Shown: piece by piece, positions 8,504-21,873 of the stretch
How the letters are laid out: every line of letters starts with the position of its first letter
How positions within the stretch are numbered: position 1 is the stretch's first letter
Assembly: GCF_018619435.1 (NCBI RefSeq)
Contig: NZ_JAHFZF010000018.1
Coordinates: 25,618 to 89,617, forward strand
DNA: 64,000 nt
Direction of reading: 5' to 3'
Source of the DNA: Rhodoferax sp. U11-2br
GTDB lineage: Bacteria; Pseudomonadota; Gammaproteobacteria; Burkholderiales; Burkholderiaceae_C
Position numbers and translations under genes: made by a program
Notes under the pieces: generated by a model
Seen by the model: only the letters and a program-made list of their open reading frames with translations
Told to the model about the DNA's origin: nothing
The model's database searches: none

Positions 8504-8722
8504 TTAATCTGATTTTTTAGAGGTTCTGTCTTTTGTCAGATTCACCCAAACATCCCAATCGTGTTCGATGACCTCGGGGATGGGCATGGGACGCGGAAAA
8601 CGCCGCCGTTCATGCAGGACGTGGTCTGCCGACTTGCGGGCCAAGTTCTCGGAAACAGCTGACCCTGTGCCGACTTTGACCGGCACCGGCTCTTGACGTT
8701 TTAACAATTTCTTGAACAACAT
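8504..8722 (-). CDS. Small hypothetical protein
   Basis: A 72-residue, basic, soluble protein starting with ATG at 8722. It begins MLFKKLLKRQEPVPVKVG and has a proline-rich middle (RRFPRPMPIPEVIEHDWDVW) and a charged C-terminus. No signal peptide or membrane segment is evident, and I do not recognise a family. It lies between tRNA-Gly and a small membrane-protein gene, on the same strand as both. The pattern of a conserved aromatic/acidic block late in the chain looks like a real protein, but short length leaves doubt. Confidence 0.5.
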   Translation of the reverse strand: MLFKKLLKRQEPVPVKVGTGSAVSENLARKSADHVLHERRRFPRPMPIPEVIEHDWDVWVNLTKDRTSKKSD

Positions 8723-8810
8723 GTTGCTTGCAACTTTAAGGGCAACTCAGCCACGTGAGCAAACCCACTTTGTAACAAGGGCTATTGAGCAGCCCACACC
8801 CGTCTCGGAT

Positions 8811-9143
8811 TCAGAGCTTGGGCTTGTCGCTATGCGACACCTCGTAACCATCAGCCACATACGCTGGTCCTTTCATCAGCCAGACAATGATGCAGCCAAT
8901 GCCAACTGTCAAAACAGCCGTCCAGACAAAAGCCACGATGCCCACCATCAAGAAATCAAACGCCTGAACACGTCGTTCAATTTCGGAGGCGCTGCCCTGC
9001 GTCAGCAAAAACCGCGCCAGCCAGGCCGCCAGCGCAGGCAACAAGGTGCCAGCCAACAGAACATGTGGTAAGCGTTTGAGCAAACGCCACTCAAAACCGT
9101 AAGGCGTTCTCTGATAACCCGGAAGTTTGTTGAGCCAGGACAT
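8811..9143 (-). CDS. Small two-helix inner-membrane protein, function unknown
   Basis: 110 residues with two clear hydrophobic segments (about 27-47 and 68-92), separated by a short polar loop containing SEIERRVQ. The N-terminus is basic and probably cytoplasmic, and the C-terminus is hydrophilic (YVADGYEVSHSDKPKL). I do not recognise a named family. The gene lies 21 bases downstream of the GNAT acetyltransferase gene on the same strand, so the two may be co-transcribed. The start ATG at 9143 is the only good one. Confidence 0.6.
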   Translation of the reverse strand: MSWLNKLPGYQRTPYGFEWRLLKRLPHVLLAGTLLPALAAWLARFLLTQGSASEIERRVQAFDFLMVGIVAFVWTAVLTVGIGCIIVWLMKGPAYVADGYEVSHSDKPKL

Positions 9144-9164
9144 GGTGTATGCTTGCTGGTGGCT

Positions 9165-9668
9165 TCAGAGCCACTTTTGCATGAACTGGGCGTGGCCCAT
9201 GCTGGGTTCGAGCTGGTAGTTGTCAAACCCAATGCGCCGATACAGTTTGGATGCCGGTGTGTTGCCCGAGAGCACTTCCAGCGTCAGTTTGCAGGCACCG
9301 CGCTCACGAGCGAGCTGTTCCACCAAAGCCAGCATCTGCTCCGCAATACGCAGCCCGCGGTGGCTGGCGGCCACCACCACGTCATGGATATTCACCAGCG
9401 GCTGGCAGGCAAAGGTCGAGAAACCCTCAACACAGTTGACCAGGCCCACGGGCAAACCCGCTTGCGCATCATCAAAAGCAAGCACACTGAAAATAGTGGG
9501 GCGCGCCTGCAAGGCAGCAGGCAAATTGGCCTTGGTGAATTCTGACAAGGGCTCCGCACCACCGGTTGGGTCCTGGGCGTAGGCATCCAGCAAACCCACC
9601 AGGGCAGACGCATGGACCGGGTTGGTGTAGTCAGCACGACACAGGCGCAAGCTTGGGGTGTGGCTCAT
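9165..9668 (-). CDS. GNAT-family N-acetyltransferase
   Basis: Predicted acetyl-CoA-dependent N-acetyltransferase, 167 aa, the usual GNAT length. The acetyl-CoA-binding core is visible as NIHDVVVAASHRGLRIAEQM (about 92-111), followed by the late-fold pattern CKLTLEVLSGNTPASKLYRR and IGF. The substrate cannot be inferred. The start ATG at 9668 lies nine bases downstream of the glmM stop on the same strand. It may therefore be transcribed with glmM-folP. Confidence 0.8.
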   Translation of the reverse strand: MSHTPSLRLCRADYTNPVHASALVGLLDAYAQDPTGGAEPLSEFTKANLPAALQARPTIFSVLAFDDAQAGLPVGLVNCVEGFSTFACQPLVNIHDVVVAASHRGLRIAEQMLALVEQLARERGACKLTLEVLSGNTPASKLYRRIGFDNYQLEPSMGHAQFMQKWL

Positions 9669-9677
9669 AGGTTGATC

Positions 9678-11009
9678 TCAGGCTGTAAGGGTTTTGGCAA
9701 TACGTTGGGCGCATGCCTTGGCTTGGGTGGCGTCACGCGCTTCGACCATGACCCGCACCAGGGGTTCGGTACCGCTGGCGCGGATCAGCACCCGCCCGCT
9801 TTGACCCAATTCGCCCTCGACCGCTCGGGTCTCTGGTGCCAGCTGCGGACTGGCCTTCCAGTCCTGACCCGGTTGTAAACGGACATTGATCATGGTCTGG
9901 GGAAACAACACCACCTCCTTGACCAAAGTAGCCAGGCTCTGGCCGCTGCGCACCACGGTTTGCAGCACCTGCAGGGCAGAAATCAGGCCGTCACCCGTGG
10001 AGTGTTTGTCCAGTGCCAGCAAATGCCCGGAACCCTCACCACCCAGCAGCCACTGGTTTTTTTCGAGCTCTTCGAGGACATAACGGTCACCGACTTTGGC
10101 TCGGACAAAGGTGACACCTCGCGCAATCAGGGCCAACTCCACTGCCATGTTGGTCATCAAAGTACCCACCACACCGGGCACCGCTTCACCACGGCGCAGC
10201 CGGTCATCCACCATCAGGTAGAGCAACTCGTCACCGTTGTACAGCCGCCCTTGGGCATCCACAATCTGCAGCCGGTCAGCGTCGCCATCAAGTGCCACAC
10301 CCATGTCCGCCCGGTGTGCCTTGACGGCATCCACCAGCGCCTCGGGATGGGTCGCGCCCACGCCGCGGTTGATGTTGAGACCGTCGGGTGCACAACCAAT
10401 GGCAATCACCTCGGCACCCAGTTCATGGAACACTTTGGGCGCGATGTTGTAGGCAGCGCCATGGGCGGCATCGACCACGATGCGCATCCCTTTGAGCGTC
10501 AGGTTGTTGGCAAACGTGCTTTTGCAAAACTCGATGTAACGACCGGCGGCATCATCCAGGCGACGTGAACGGCCCAGATTGGCCGAATCCACCCAGACCG
10601 GGTCCATCGCCAGAACCGCTTCCACATCACGCTCCCAGTCATCGGAGAGCTTGGTGCCCTGGGCGCTGAAGAACTTGATGCCGTTGTCATCAAACGGGTT
10701 GTGGCTGGCACTGATCACCACCCCCAGCGAGGCGCGCTGCGCCCGCGTCAGGTAGGCCACGCCGGGTGTGGGCAAGGGGCCCAGCAAGACCACATCGACC
10801 CCGGCCGAATTGAAGCCGCTCTCGAGCGCACTCTCCAGCATGTACCCCGAAATCCGGGTGTCTTTGCCAATCAGCACCGTAGGCCGCGCCTCGGAGCGTT
10901 TGAGCACGCGCCCCACCGCATGCGCCAGACGCAACACAAAATCGGCGGTGATGGGGCTTTGCCCCACGGTGCCACGAATGCCATCGGTTCCAAAATATTG
11001 ACGCGTCAT
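9678..11009 (-). CDS. glmM: Phosphoglucosamine mutase
   Basis: Converts glucosamine-6-phosphate to glucosamine-1-phosphate, leading to UDP-GlcNAc for peptidoglycan and lipid A. I start at the ATG at 11009 ([17 protein letters not shown]), the family's conserved N-terminus; an in-frame extension upstream overlaps folP and is not credible. The phosphoserine motif is SASHNP with Ser102. The metal loop DGDADR and the sugar-phosphate loop region ([15 protein letters not shown]) are present. Length 443 aa, typical. The gene start overlaps the folP stop by four bases, so translation is coupled. folP-glmM after ftsH is the usual proteobacterial order. Confidence 0.97.
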   Translation of the reverse strand: MTRQYFGTDGIRGTVGQSPITADFVLRLAHAVGRVLKRSEARPTVLIGKDTRISGYMLESALESGFNSAGVDVVLLGPLPTPGVAYLTRAQRASLGVVISASHNPFDDNGIKFFSAQGTKLSDDWERDVEAVLAMDPVWVDSANLGRSRRLDDAAGRYIEFCKSTFANNLTLKGMRIVVDAAHGAAYNIAPKVFHELGAEVIAIGCAPDGLNINRGVGATHPEALVDAVKAHRADMGVALDGDADRLQIVDAQGRLYNGDELLYLMVDDRLRRGEAVPGVVGTLMTNMAVELALIARGVTFVRAKVGDRYVLEELEKNQWLLGGEGSGHLLALDKHSTGDGLISALQVLQTVVRSGQSLATLVKEVVLFPQTMINVRLQPGQDWKASPQLAPETRAVEGELGQSGRVLIRASGTEPLVRVMVEARDATQAKACAQRIAKTLTA

Positions 11010-11911
11010 GAAGCGGTGTGTCCTTGTGAATCCATCGGAGAGAGTTGGGTTGATCTTATAGCGGCCAGCACTTTCAAAACCTGCACGGTTTCCTTGACAT
11101 CGTGCACACGCACCACCGACGCACCCTGCTGCACAGCACACAGTGCGGCTGCCAGGCTGGGCGCCAGCCGCTCCTGGGGGGCGAGCTTCTCACCCTGATC
11201 CGCGCGCACTGTCATACCCGCCAGTGACGACTTGCGTGACCACCCTGCCAACAAGGGGTAGCCCGCTGCGAGCAGCTCGGACTGGCGGGCCAGCAGCGCA
11301 AAGTTCTGTGCCACGGTTTTGCCAAAGCCGATGCCCGGGTCCAGCAAAATTCTGGTCTTTTCAACCCCTAGCCCGCATAGAGTCAGGGCTGATTGCTCCA
11401 GAAACGAGAGTACCTGGGGAACCACATCACCCTGCATGGGCTGAACTTGCATGGTTTGGGGCTCCAGGTGCATGTGCATCAGGCACACACCACAACTCGG
11501 ATGGGCCGCCACAACGCGAGTGGCGTCGGCCAGACCCTGCGCATCACGCCAACGCAAGGCCCAGACGTCATTGATGATGTCGGCACCAAGGTCCAGCACG
11601 GCCTGCATGACCTGCGGTTTGTAGGTGTCCACCGATACCGGCACACCCAACTTGACAGCCTCTTTGACCACCGGCACGACCCGCGCCAGTTCCTCCGCCA
11701 ATCCCACAGGTGGCGCACCGGGCCTCGTCGACTCGCCGCCAATGTCCAGAATGTCGGCTCCGTCGACTACCAAGGCCTCGCCATGCCGCAGTGCCGCTGT
11801 TGTGTTGTCATGGTGGCCACCATCCGAGAAAGAATCGGGCGTGACGTTGACAATGCCCATCACCTTCGGGGCACTCAGGTCAATCTGGAAGCGGGTGGTT
11901 TGCCAATACAT
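11006..11911 (-). CDS. folP: Dihydropteroate synthase
   Basis: Condenses 4-aminobenzoate with dihydropterin pyrophosphate to dihydropteroate in folate synthesis; the sulfonamide target. I choose the ATG at 11911 ([20 protein letters not shown]) over a TTG three codons upstream. Signature motifs are [15 protein letters not shown] and [14 protein letters not shown] near the N-terminus, and GWSRKSSLA later. About 301 aa, slightly longer than E. coli FolP. It lies downstream of the ftsH terminator and overlaps glmM by four bases. Confidence 0.96.
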   Translation of the reverse strand: MYWQTTRFQIDLSAPKVMGIVNVTPDSFSDGGHHDNTTAALRHGEALVVDGADILDIGGESTRPGAPPVGLAEELARVVPVVKEAVKLGVPVSVDTYKPQVMQAVLDLGADIINDVWALRWRDAQGLADATRVVAAHPSCGVCLMHMHLEPQTMQVQPMQGDVVPQVLSFLEQSALTLCGLGVEKTRILLDPGIGFGKTVAQNFALLARQSELLAAGYPLLAGWSRKSSLAGMTVRADQGEKLAPQERLAPSLAAALCAVQQGASVVRVHDVKETVQVLKVLAAIRSTQLSPMDSQGHTAS

Positions 11912-11918
11912 GGTCAAC

Positions 11919-11945
11919 AAAAAAACGGGGCTCGCGCCCCGTTTT
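11919..11945 (-). terminator. Intrinsic terminator after ftsH
   Basis: A strong hairpin (CGGGGC, loop of four bases, GCCCCG, extended by A/T pairs) spans 11922-11945. On the minus strand it is followed by a run of T. It sits between the ftsH stop and the folP start, so folP-glmM would depend on read-through or a promoter overlapping this element. Confidence 0.8.
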
Positions 11946-11960
11946 CTTTTTTTGCCTGAA

Positions 11961-13892
11961 TCAGGCTGCGTGTGGTGCAGCGTCGGTTTTCACAGCGGGG
12001 GTACCGCCACTGCCAGTGTCAGAACCAGCCGTTGGCATACGCGGTGTCCAGTCCTTGGGCGGACGCGGCTCCTTGCCCGCCATGATGTCGTCAAGCTGTT
12101 CACTGTCAATGGTTTCCCACTCCAGCAAGGCCTTGGCCATGGCGTGCATCTTGGAGCTGTGTTCTTCGATCAGGCGGCGCGCCAGGGCGTATTGCTCGTC
12201 GATGATGCGGCGCACTTCGGCATCCACCTTCTGCATGGTTTCTTCACTCATGTTTGTGGTTTTGGTCACCGAGCGACCCAGGAACACTTCGCCTTCGTTC
12301 TCGGCGTAGACCATCGGGCCCAGGGCGGCCGTCATGCCGTAACGCATCACCATGTCGCGGGCGATTTGGGTGGCGCGCTCGAAGTCATTGCTGGCACCGG
12401 TGGTCATCTGGTTCATGAACACTTCTTCGGCGATCCGGCCACCAAACAGCATACTGATCTGGTTGAGCATGAACTCTTTGTCGTAGCTATATCGGTCTTG
12501 CGCCGGCAGGCTCATCGTCACACCCAGCGCGCGACCACGCGGGATGATGGTGACTTTGTGCACCGGGTCACATTTGGGCAACAGCTTGCCGATCAGGGCG
12601 TGACCAGACTCGTGGTAGGCGGTGTTACGACGCTCTTCCTCGGGCATGACCATGCTCTTGCGCTCGGGACCCATCAGAATCTTGTCCTTGGCCTTCTCGA
12701 AGTCCTGCATCTCCACCGTGCGGGCGTTGCGCCGGGCCGCCATCAAGGCAGCTTCGTTGCACAGGTTGGCCAGATCAGCACCACTCATCCCAGGTGTGCC
12801 ACGGGCAATCACGCCAGGGTTCACATCGGCGCTGACCGGCACCTTGCGCATGTGCACATTCAGGATCTGCTCGCGACCACGGATGTCTGGCAAGGTCACA
12901 TAGACCTGGCGGTCAAACCGGCCCGGACGCAACAGAGCGGCGTCCAGAATGTCGGGGCGATTGGTGGCAGCCACCACAATCACGCCCAGGTTGGTTTCAA
13001 AACCGTCCATCTCGACCAGCATCTGGTTAAGGGTTTGTTCGCGTTCGTCATTGCCACCGCCCAAACCAGCGCCACGTTGGCGGCCGACCGCATCAATTTC
13101 GTCGATGAAGATGATGCAAGGTGCGTTCTTTTTAGCGTTCTCGAACATGTCACGCACCCGGGATGCGCCCACGCCCACAAACATTTCGACAAAATCAGAA
13201 CCCGAGATGCTGAAAAATGGCACCTTGGCTTCACCGGCGATGCTCTTGGCCAGCAATGTTTTACCAGTGCCGGGCGGGCCCACCAGCAACAAGCCGCGCG
13301 GGATACGACCGCCGAGTTTCTGGAACTTGGCCGGGTCTTTCAAAAAGTCGACCACTTCCTTGACTTCTTCCTTGGCCTCATCACAACCAGCCACATCGGC
13401 AAAAGTCACGGTGTTGGTGTTTTCATCGAGCAGACGGGCTTTGCTTTTGCCGAAGCTGAACGCTCCGCCCTTGCCGCCCCCTTGCATCTGACGCATGAAA
13501 TACACCCAGACACCAATTAACAACAACATCGGACCCCAACTCACCAGCAGGGTCATGAGGAGCGAGCCCTCTTCTTTAGGGCGCACATCAAACTTGACGT
13601 CATTGGCAATCAGGTCACCCACCAAACCACGGTCCAGGTAAGTGGCGGTGGTGCGGACGCGTCGATCATCACTGGTGGTGGCCACAATTTCCGTGCCGTT
13701 TTGCCCTTCCAGAATGACCGCGCTCTTGATTTGGTTGTTGCGAACTTCCTCCAGAAAGTCGGAATAACCCACATACGCCGCACCCGCGGCCGGGCGAGTG
13801 TCAAACTGTTTGAAGACAGTAAACAACACCATCGCGATGACCAGCCAGACCGCAATTTTTGAAAACCATGGATTGTTCAAGCGAAGCTCCAA
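11961..13892 (-). CDS. ftsH: ATP-dependent zinc metalloprotease FtsH
   Basis: Membrane-anchored AAA+ protease for quality control of membrane proteins and turnover of regulators such as LpxC and RpoH. The 643 residues show an N-terminal helix (about 12-30), a periplasmic domain and a second helix (about 113-133). These are followed by Walker A GPPGTGKT (205-212), Walker B ([11 protein letters not shown], about 260-270), the second region of homology ([18 protein letters not shown]) and the zinc motif HESGH (427-431). Length matches E. coli FtsH (644). rlmE lies upstream on the same strand, as in many proteobacteria. Confidence 0.98.
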   Translation of the reverse strand: MELRLNNPWFSKIAVWLVIAMVLFTVFKQFDTRPAAGAAYVGYSDFLEEVRNNQIKSAVILEGQNGTEIVATTSDDRRVRTTATYLDRGLVGDLIANDVKFDVRPKEEGSLLMTLLVSWGPMLLLIGVWVYFMRQMQGGGKGGAFSFGKSKARLLDENTNTVTFADVAGCDEAKEEVKEVVDFLKDPAKFQKLGGRIPRGLLLVGPPGTGKTLLAKSIAGEAKVPFFSISGSDFVEMFVGVGASRVRDMFENAKKNAPCIIFIDEIDAVGRQRGAGLGGGNDEREQTLNQMLVEMDGFETNLGVIVVAATNRPDILDAALLRPGRFDRQVYVTLPDIRGREQILNVHMRKVPVSADVNPGVIARGTPGMSGADLANLCNEAALMAARRNARTVEMQDFEKAKDKILMGPERKSMVMPEEERRNTAYHESGHALIGKLLPKCDPVHKVTIIPRGRALGVTMSLPAQDRYSYDKEFMLNQISMLFGGRIAEEVFMNQMTTGASNDFERATQIARDMVMRYGMTAALGPMVYAENEGEVFLGRSVTKTTNMSEETMQKVDAEVRRIIDEQYALARRLIEEHSSKMHAMAKALLEWETIDSEQLDDIMAGKEPRPPKDWTPRMPTAGSDTGSGGTPAVKTDAAPHAA

Positions 13893-13979
13893 TAAAAACG
13901 CATGACAGGCGTTAAAAACTCAAGGGCACAATTCTAGGCTTTTCAGGTTCATGCAACCAGCACAGAGAAGGGATCATCC

Positions 13980-14672
13980 TCAGCGAGTGCATGGAAATGC
14001 TGCATTTTTTTGCACCAGCCCCACCAGAAAAGTTTCGGATGAACGGTCCCGCGAGGCCTTTGGCTTGATGCACTTGACCGTCACAAACATCTCGCGAAAG
14101 CGTTTGACCAAGCTGTCATAACTGCCTCCATGAAACACCTTGGCCACCAACGCACCTTGTGGCTTCAGGTGCAACTGCGCAAATTCAAGCGCCAGTTCCA
14201 CCAAATGCTCAACGCGGGCGGCATCGGCTGAATCGATGCCTGACAGATTGGGCGCCATATCCGAGATCACCAGATCAGCCAGTTGACCCTGCAAATGGCC
14301 AGCCAATTCAGCGAGCACATCATCTTCACGGATGTCCCCCTGGATGAACAACACGTCTTCAATCGGCTGCATCGGCAGGATGTCCAGGGCAATGATGCGC
14401 CCATTCAACGCACCCGCTGCACCACCACCACCCTGTGCCAACTTGGGCGACATCTTGCGCCGCACATACTGGCTCCAGGCGCCCGGTGTGGAACCCAGGT
14501 CCACCACCAGCTGCCCAGGCTTGATGAGGTGCAGGTTTTCGTCAATTTCCTTGAGTTTGTAGGCCGCACGGGCCCGATAACCGTCTTTTTGGGCCAATTT
14601 GACGTAGGTATCGTTCACGTGGTCGTTGAGCCACGCGCGGTTGACCTTGCTGCTTTTAACTGCTGATTTCAT
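13980..14672 (-). CDS. rlmE: 23S rRNA (uridine-2'-O)-methyltransferase RlmE (FtsJ)
   Basis: S-adenosylmethionine-dependent enzyme that methylates U2552 of 23S rRNA during late 50S assembly. I start at the ATG at 14672 ([20 protein letters not shown]). The SAM site [12 protein letters not shown] and the catalytic-region sequences [24 protein letters not shown] and VAKVFHGG are present. The 230-residue length includes a small glycine-rich insertion ([13 protein letters not shown]) compared with E. coli RrmJ (209). It is divergent from yhbY, 27 bases away, and upstream of ftsH, both typical associations. Confidence 0.95.
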   Translation of the reverse strand: MKSAVKSSKVNRAWLNDHVNDTYVKLAQKDGYRARAAYKLKEIDENLHLIKPGQLVVDLGSTPGAWSQYVRRKMSPKLAQGGGGAAGALNGRIIALDILPMQPIEDVLFIQGDIREDDVLAELAGHLQGQLADLVISDMAPNLSGIDSADAARVEHLVELALEFAQLHLKPQGALVAKVFHGGSYDSLVKRFREMFVTVKCIKPKASRDRSSETFLVGLVQKNAAFPCTR

Positions 14673-14699
14673 TTTGTGTATCTCGCCGATAATACGGCC

Positions 14700-15173
14700 A
14701 TGCCTCAAATATTACTGACCCCTGCCCAGCGCAAATCACACCGCGCCGACGCGCACCACCTCGACCCCGTGGTCATGATCGGTGGTGACGGCCTGACTGC
14801 TGCCGTCAAAAAAGAAACCGATGCCGCCCTGAATGCCCACGGGCTGATCAAGGTGCGGGTGTTTTCCGATGACCGCGCCGCCCGCGAAACCATGTTTGCC
14901 ACCCTCGCCGACGAACTGAACGCGGCGCCGATCCAGCACATTGGCAAATTGCTGGTGCTCTGGCGGCCCATGCCCGAGCGCGAAAAAACCGTTGACGAAG
15001 ACCGAATGCCTGGCCCCAAGGACGTGAAAGTCCTCAAGTTCAGCAAACGAGGCGGCCAACGCCCCGAAGTCAAAACCCTGCGGGTACTGGGCAACCAGCG
15101 CCTGACTTCCGGCGGCCAGATCAAGCGCGCCAAAAAGAAACCCGTCAGCATCAAAAAACGCAACCAGAACTGA
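14700..15173 (+). CDS. yhbY: YhbY-family (CRS1-YhbY) RNA-binding protein
   Basis: Small KH-like RNA-binding protein associated with pre-50S ribosomal subunits. The ATG at 14700 starts [20 protein letters not shown], the family N-terminus. The core ([19 protein letters not shown], then [15 protein letters not shown] and [10 protein letters not shown]) fits YhbY. E. coli YhbY is about 97 aa; this one is 157 aa because of a long lysine/arginine-rich tail (about 100-157, ending [17 protein letters not shown]), probably extra RNA-binding surface. It is divergent from rlmE, another 50S assembly factor. Confidence 0.9.
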   Translation: MPQILLTPAQRKSHRADAHHLDPVVMIGGDGLTAAVKKETDAALNAHGLIKVRVFSDDRAARETMFATLADELNAAPIQHIGKLLVLWRPMPEREKTVDEDRMPGPKDVKVLKFSKRGGQRPEVKTLRVLGNQRLTSGGQIKRAKKKPVSIKKRNQN

Positions 15174-15249
15174 GCCACTGCGCTCATCGGCGTTTGCCAA
15201 CGCTGCGATCCGTGCACCCCACGGGTCGCTTGACACCCAACATCTCTGA

Positions 15250-15672
15250 TCAACCGGCTCTGCCAAGCAGTTTCTTGAACGTGAGGCCTGCACACAGCCA
15301 CTGCGCAATGTAAAGCCCCACACCCACGCTGTGCCAAAGCGGCAAATTCTCACGTGCCACGATACGCGGCGCCACGGCCAGCTCTGACGCCAAAGCCAGC
15401 AACATCCCCAGAACTACATAAACAATAGCTGCTTGCGCACGTTCTACGTGGGTCAGAGGCTGATTTGACCTTGAAACCATCAACAAGCACAGGCCACACA
15501 CCAGCGCCACCCAAGTCTGTGCGGTGAACAGTTTGGCCGCCATGTTGCCAGCCATGGCCGGACTGGGCAGGTGGGCAAACAACATCGGCACCACATACCC
15601 AGCCACCGTGGTCAGGCTGCCCCACCACAAAGCGGCAATCCAGACCGACATACGCGGCAAAAATGAACTCAT
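15250..15672 (-). CDS. DUF4149 membrane protein
   Basis: 140-residue inner-membrane protein with four hydrophobic segments (about 8-30, 48-66, 78-98 and 115-133). The N-terminal pattern (WIAALWWGSLTTVAGYVVPM) and the neighbour greA fit the DUF4149 family of betaproteobacteria; the function is unknown. The stretch encoding ERAQAAIVYVVLG contains a degenerate copy of the interspersed repeat (about 15413-15472). The gene lies 46 bases downstream of greA on the same strand. Confidence 0.75.
   Translation of the reverse strand: MSSFLPRMSVWIAALWWGSLTTVAGYVVPMLFAHLPSPAMAGNMAAKLFTAQTWVALVCGLCLLMVSRSNQPLTHVERAQAAIVYVVLGMLLALASELAVAPRIVARENLPLWHSVGVGLYIAQWLCAGLTFKKLLGRAG
15413..15472 (+). repeat. Degenerate interspersed repeat inside the DUF4149 gene
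   Basis: AACTACATAAACAATAGCTG then CTTGCGCACG, and after a divergent stretch GTCAGAGGCTGATTTGA; antisense to the gene; frame kept. Confidence 0.45.
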
Positions 15673-15718
15673 GAAAATAGGCCTGCTTTCACCCGCTGGC
15701 GCAACCAGGCCCAGACCA

Positions 15719-16195
15719 TCACAGGTAGCTGACGCTGATCACTTCCCAGCGGCGCAGGCCACCAGGCGCCTGCACTTCGGCTACATCACCGACTTCTTTG
15801 CCAATCAGGGCGCGGGCAATCGGGCTGTTGACATTGACCAGGCCGAGTTTGATGTCAGCTTCGTCTTCCCCCACAATCTGGTAGCTGGCTTTATCACCGG
15901 TGTCTTCATCTTCCAACGCCACGGTCGAGCCAAACACCACGCGGCCATCGGCGTGTAAGTCGGCTGGGTCGATGATTTGTGCCGCCGAGAGCTTGCCTTC
16001 AATCTCCTGGATGCGCCCTTCCACAAAACCCTGCTTATCCTTGGCGGCTTCGTACTCGGCGTTTTCGCTCAGATCACCCTGTGCCCGTGCTTCGGCAATC
16101 GCGTTGATCACCGCTGGACGTTCAAAGGCTTTGAGTTGGTGCAACTCAGCTTTGAGTTTGTCTGCACCGCGTTTGGTGATGGGAAGTGTCGCCAC
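15719..16195 (-). CDS. greA: Transcription elongation factor GreA
   Basis: Stimulates transcript cleavage by backtracked RNA polymerase. 158 aa, as in E. coli. The start is GTG (16195), reading [20 protein letters not shown]. The N-terminal coiled coil carries the acidic tip ([20 protein letters not shown]), and the C-terminal FKBP-like domain includes [17 protein letters not shown]. It lies downstream of carB after a terminator, in the conserved carB-greA order. Confidence 0.96.
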   Translation of the reverse strand: MATLPITKRGADKLKAELHQLKAFERPAVINAIAEARAQGDLSENAEYEAAKDKQGFVEGRIQEIEGKLSAAQIIDPADLHADGRVVFGSTVALEDEDTGDKASYQIVGEDEADIKLGLVNVNSPIARALIGKEVGDVAEVQAPGGLRRWEVISVSYL

Positions 16196-16321
16196 GTGAA
16201 GCTCCGTTATAAAAATAGTTCAACCAGACACACACAAAACCATCCCAACAGAGAGACCACCCCGGCAGACACAAGGGGTACCGCCAGGTGGGAGCAGACT
16301 GTGGGAACGGTTTTGCGCAAG

Positions 16322-16357
16322 CCAAAATGAAACCGCCGAACGTTGCCGTCCGGCGGT
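16322..16357 (-). terminator. Probable terminator after carB
   Basis: ACCGCCG and CGGCGGT (16332-16338 and 16351-16357) form a seven-base-pair stem. On the minus strand it is followed by TTTCATTTTG. It lies about 40 bases past the carB stop and about 130 bases upstream of greA, so greA is likely to have its own promoter in 16200-16320. Confidence 0.6.
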
Positions 16358-16399
16358 GTTGTTCAATTATGCCGCGAATTAGGCGTGTTGACGACTCTT

Positions 16400-19699
<3,300 letters not shown>

Positions 19700-19704
19700 A
19701 ATTT

Positions 19705-19763
19705 TTACTAAAACTGCCTCTAGCCCAATGGATAAAAGGGTTGACAGCTCCTATTTTTATATC
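19705..19763 (-). repeat. Interspersed AT-rich repeat between leuE and carB (reverse orientation)
   Basis: On the minus strand: AGCTGTCAACCCTTTTATCC then ATTGGGCTAGAGGCAG. Fills the whole intergenic gap inside the car operon. Confidence 0.65.
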
Positions 19764-19766
19764 AAC

Positions 19767-20447
19767 TTAATTGAGACTGGCGGTCGCCAGCTTGCTTCCA
19801 AACCAGACAAACAAAGCCCCCACCAGACTCGACAGGCCAGACGACAGGCGCTTGCGCTGCCGAAAAGTCTGTGCCAGGCGGGCACCGGCAAAAATCAGCG
19901 CCGTCAGATAAGCGGCGCTGAAACTCATCAGGATGGCGCTCAAAATCAGGAACGGCACCTCAGGCTGGGCGTATGTGGGGTCGATGAACTGCACAAAAAA
20001 TGAGAGCAAAAACAAAATCGCCTTCGGGTTGAGCAGGCTGATGACCAGCGCCCGACGAAACGGCTGCTGCAGATGGGCTGCGGTGGCCGCCGTGGCAGGC
20101 GCAGATGCTGAGACCGTGGCCTGCAACACGTCCTTGCTTGCCCGCAGACCTTTGAGTGCACCCCACAACAAGTTCAGCCCGACCCAGAACAGGTAGGCCG
20201 CACCAGCGTACTTGACCACCAAAAACAGCGCCGGGTGGGTGCGCAGCAAACTGGCCGCCCCCAGTGCGGTACAGATCAGCAACACCGTGTCACCGACAAA
20301 CACACCCAAGGCCCCCTGGTAACCGGCACGCACGCCACGCGCGGTGGCCACCGACAACACATACAGCGAGTTAGGCCCAGGCAGCAGGATGATGCCAAAC
20401 GCCCCCACCACGTAGGTCCACAAGTCGGTGACGCCGTAGAAACTCAC
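19767..20447 (-). CDS. leuE: LysE/RhtB-family amino acid exporter, LeuE-like
   Basis: Inner-membrane exporter of the RhtB family, 226 aa, with about six hydrophobic segments. The N-terminal motif [20 protein letters not shown] is typical, and [16 protein letters not shown] in the second half matches LeuE. It starts with GTG at 20447, overlapping the carA stop by four bases (GTGA), so it is translationally coupled to carA. An extra alanine-rich loop ([18 protein letters not shown]) lies in the middle. The name rests on family resemblance; the exported substrate (leucine or another neutral amino acid) is not shown. Its place between the two carbamoyl-phosphate synthase genes is notable. Confidence 0.82.
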   Translation of the reverse strand: MSFYGVTDLWTYVVGAFGIILLPGPNSLYVLSVATARGVRAGYQGALGVFVGDTVLLICTALGAASLLRTHPALFLVVKYAGAAYLFWVGLNLLWGALKGLRASKDVLQATVSASAPATAATAAHLQQPFRRALVISLLNPKAILFLLSFFVQFIDPTYAQPEVPFLILSAILMSFSAAYLTALIFAGARLAQTFRQRKRLSSGLSSLVGALFVWFGSKLATASLN

Positions 20448-21631
20448 GCCTGCGCCTCCATCGACGCGATGAAGCGGTCAAACAGGTAACCAATGTCATG
20501 CGGGCCAGGTGAGGCTTCCGGGTGACCCTGGAAACAAAACGCCGGTTTGTCGGTGCGCGCCAGGCCTTGCAGCGTGCCGTCAAACAGGCTGACATGGGTG
20601 GCGCGCAGGTTGGCTGGCAACGTGGTTTCGTCCACTGCAAAACCGTGGTTCTGGCTGGTGATCGAGACGCGACCACTGTCGAGGTCTTTGACCGGATGGT
20701 TGGCACCGTGGTGGCCAAACTTCATCTTGAAGGTCTTTGCACCACTGGCCAGCGCCATGATCTGGTGGCCCAGACAGATGCCGAAAGTGGGGATACCAGA
20801 TTCGATCAGCTCGGCGGCAGCGGTGATCGCGTAGTCACAGGGTTCCGGATCACCCGGGCCGTTGCTCAGGAAGATGCCATCGGGTTGGTGTTTCAGGACA
20901 TCGGCTGCAGAGGTCTGCGCGGGCACCACGGTGACCTTGCAGCCACGCTGGGCCAGCATACGCAGGATGTTTTTCTTGACACCAAAGTCATAAGCCACCA
21001 CATGAAAGCGCGGCTCGGTCAACGTGCCATAACCCGGGGTATTGCCCAGAGCCGGGTTAAACAGCTGCCACTCGGTCTCAAGCCAATCGTAAGACGTGGT
21101 GCTCGACACCACCTTGGCCAAGTCGGCTCCGGCCATGCTGGGTGCAGCTTTAGCCAGCGCCACAGCTTTCTCAATCACGGCCGGGGTGACCGTTTCACCA
21201 GCAGCCAGCGCGAGGATGCAGCCGTTCTGTGCACCCTGGGTGCGCAGTTGACGCGTGAGCTGGCGGGTGTCGATGTTGGCAATGGCGACCGTGCCCTCAC
21301 TCACCAGATATTCACTGAGTGTCTGGGTGGAACGAAAGTTGGATGCCAGCAACGGCAGGTCCTTGATGATCAGGCCCGCTGCGTGGACCTTGTTGGCCTC
21401 CACATCTTGCGGGTTGACACCATAGTTGCCGATGTGGGGGTAGGTCAGCGTGACAATTTGCTGGCAGTAGCTCGGGTCAGTCAGGATTTCCTGGTAACCG
21501 GTCATGGAGGTGTTGAACACCACCTCGCCTACGGTGGCGCCAGTGGCACCAATGGCATGACCGACATAGACCGTGCCGTCTGCGAGCGCCAGGATGGCGG
21601 GGGGGGTATTTCCCTTGAGAGACAAAAGCAC
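20444..21631 (-). CDS. carA: Carbamoyl-phosphate synthase small subunit
   Basis: Glutamine amidotransferase subunit that passes ammonia to CarB. Class I triad motifs are FGICLGHQ (nucleophilic Cys) and [11 protein letters not shown] (His, Glu). N-terminal sequence [20 protein letters not shown] matches CarA. I prefer the GTG at 21631 (reading [19 protein letters not shown]), which has GGAG eight bases upstream. A TTG at 21673 also has an AGGAG and would add 14 residues. Length 395 aa from the GTG, close to the E. coli length of 382. Divergent from the sigma/FecR gene across about 240 bases. Confidence 0.96.
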   Translation of the reverse strand: MLLSLKGNTPPAILALADGTVYVGHAIGATGATVGEVVFNTSMTGYQEILTDPSYCQQIVTLTYPHIGNYGVNPQDVEANKVHAAGLIIKDLPLLASNFRSTQTLSEYLVSEGTVAIANIDTRQLTRQLRTQGAQNGCILALAAGETVTPAVIEKAVALAKAAPSMAGADLAKVVSSTTSYDWLETEWQLFNPALGNTPGYGTLTEPRFHVVAYDFGVKKNILRMLAQRGCKVTVVPAQTSAADVLKHQPDGIFLSNGPGDPEPCDYAITAAAELIESGIPTFGICLGHQIMALASGAKTFKMKFGHHGANHPVKDLDSGRVSITSQNHGFAVDETTLPANLRATHVSLFDGTLQGLARTDKPAFCFQGHPEASPGPHDIGYLFDRFIASMEAQA

Positions 21632-21833
21632 TGGGTTCTCCGAAATGGTTACGGGTACGCCCAAGCTGTCCAAGAGAAAACTCCTGCAATTGCTCTGTAA
21701 GGGGGTTCGGTGTGAACGGTGCTAGGCGTACGTAGTGATGAGAAAGCCCACAAGTATATCGCGCGCTTTGTCTGATCGTCCCAAACGGGGTCAGCGCGAC
21801 ATCTGTTCAATCATGAAACATAAACATCTACAA

Positions 21834-21852
21834 TTGCGAACAATTCCCATTT
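21834..21852 (+). promoter_or_regulatory. Candidate Fur box upstream of the sigma/FecR gene
   Basis: TTGCGAACAATTCCCATTT lies 22 bases before the ATG of the fusion gene and resembles betaproteobacterial Fur sites (GnGAAnnATTnnCATTT pattern). Iron repression of an iron-starvation sigma gene would be expected. This is a by-eye match to a degenerate consensus. Confidence 0.4.
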
Positions 21853-21873
21853 ACACGGTGTCATATACAGGCC

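Noticed and set aside
11625..13520. A 631-residue plus-strand frame antisense to ftsH
   Set aside because: FtsH is unmistakable on the minus strand; the antisense protein is histidine-rich and lacks domains. High GC codon bias creates such frames.
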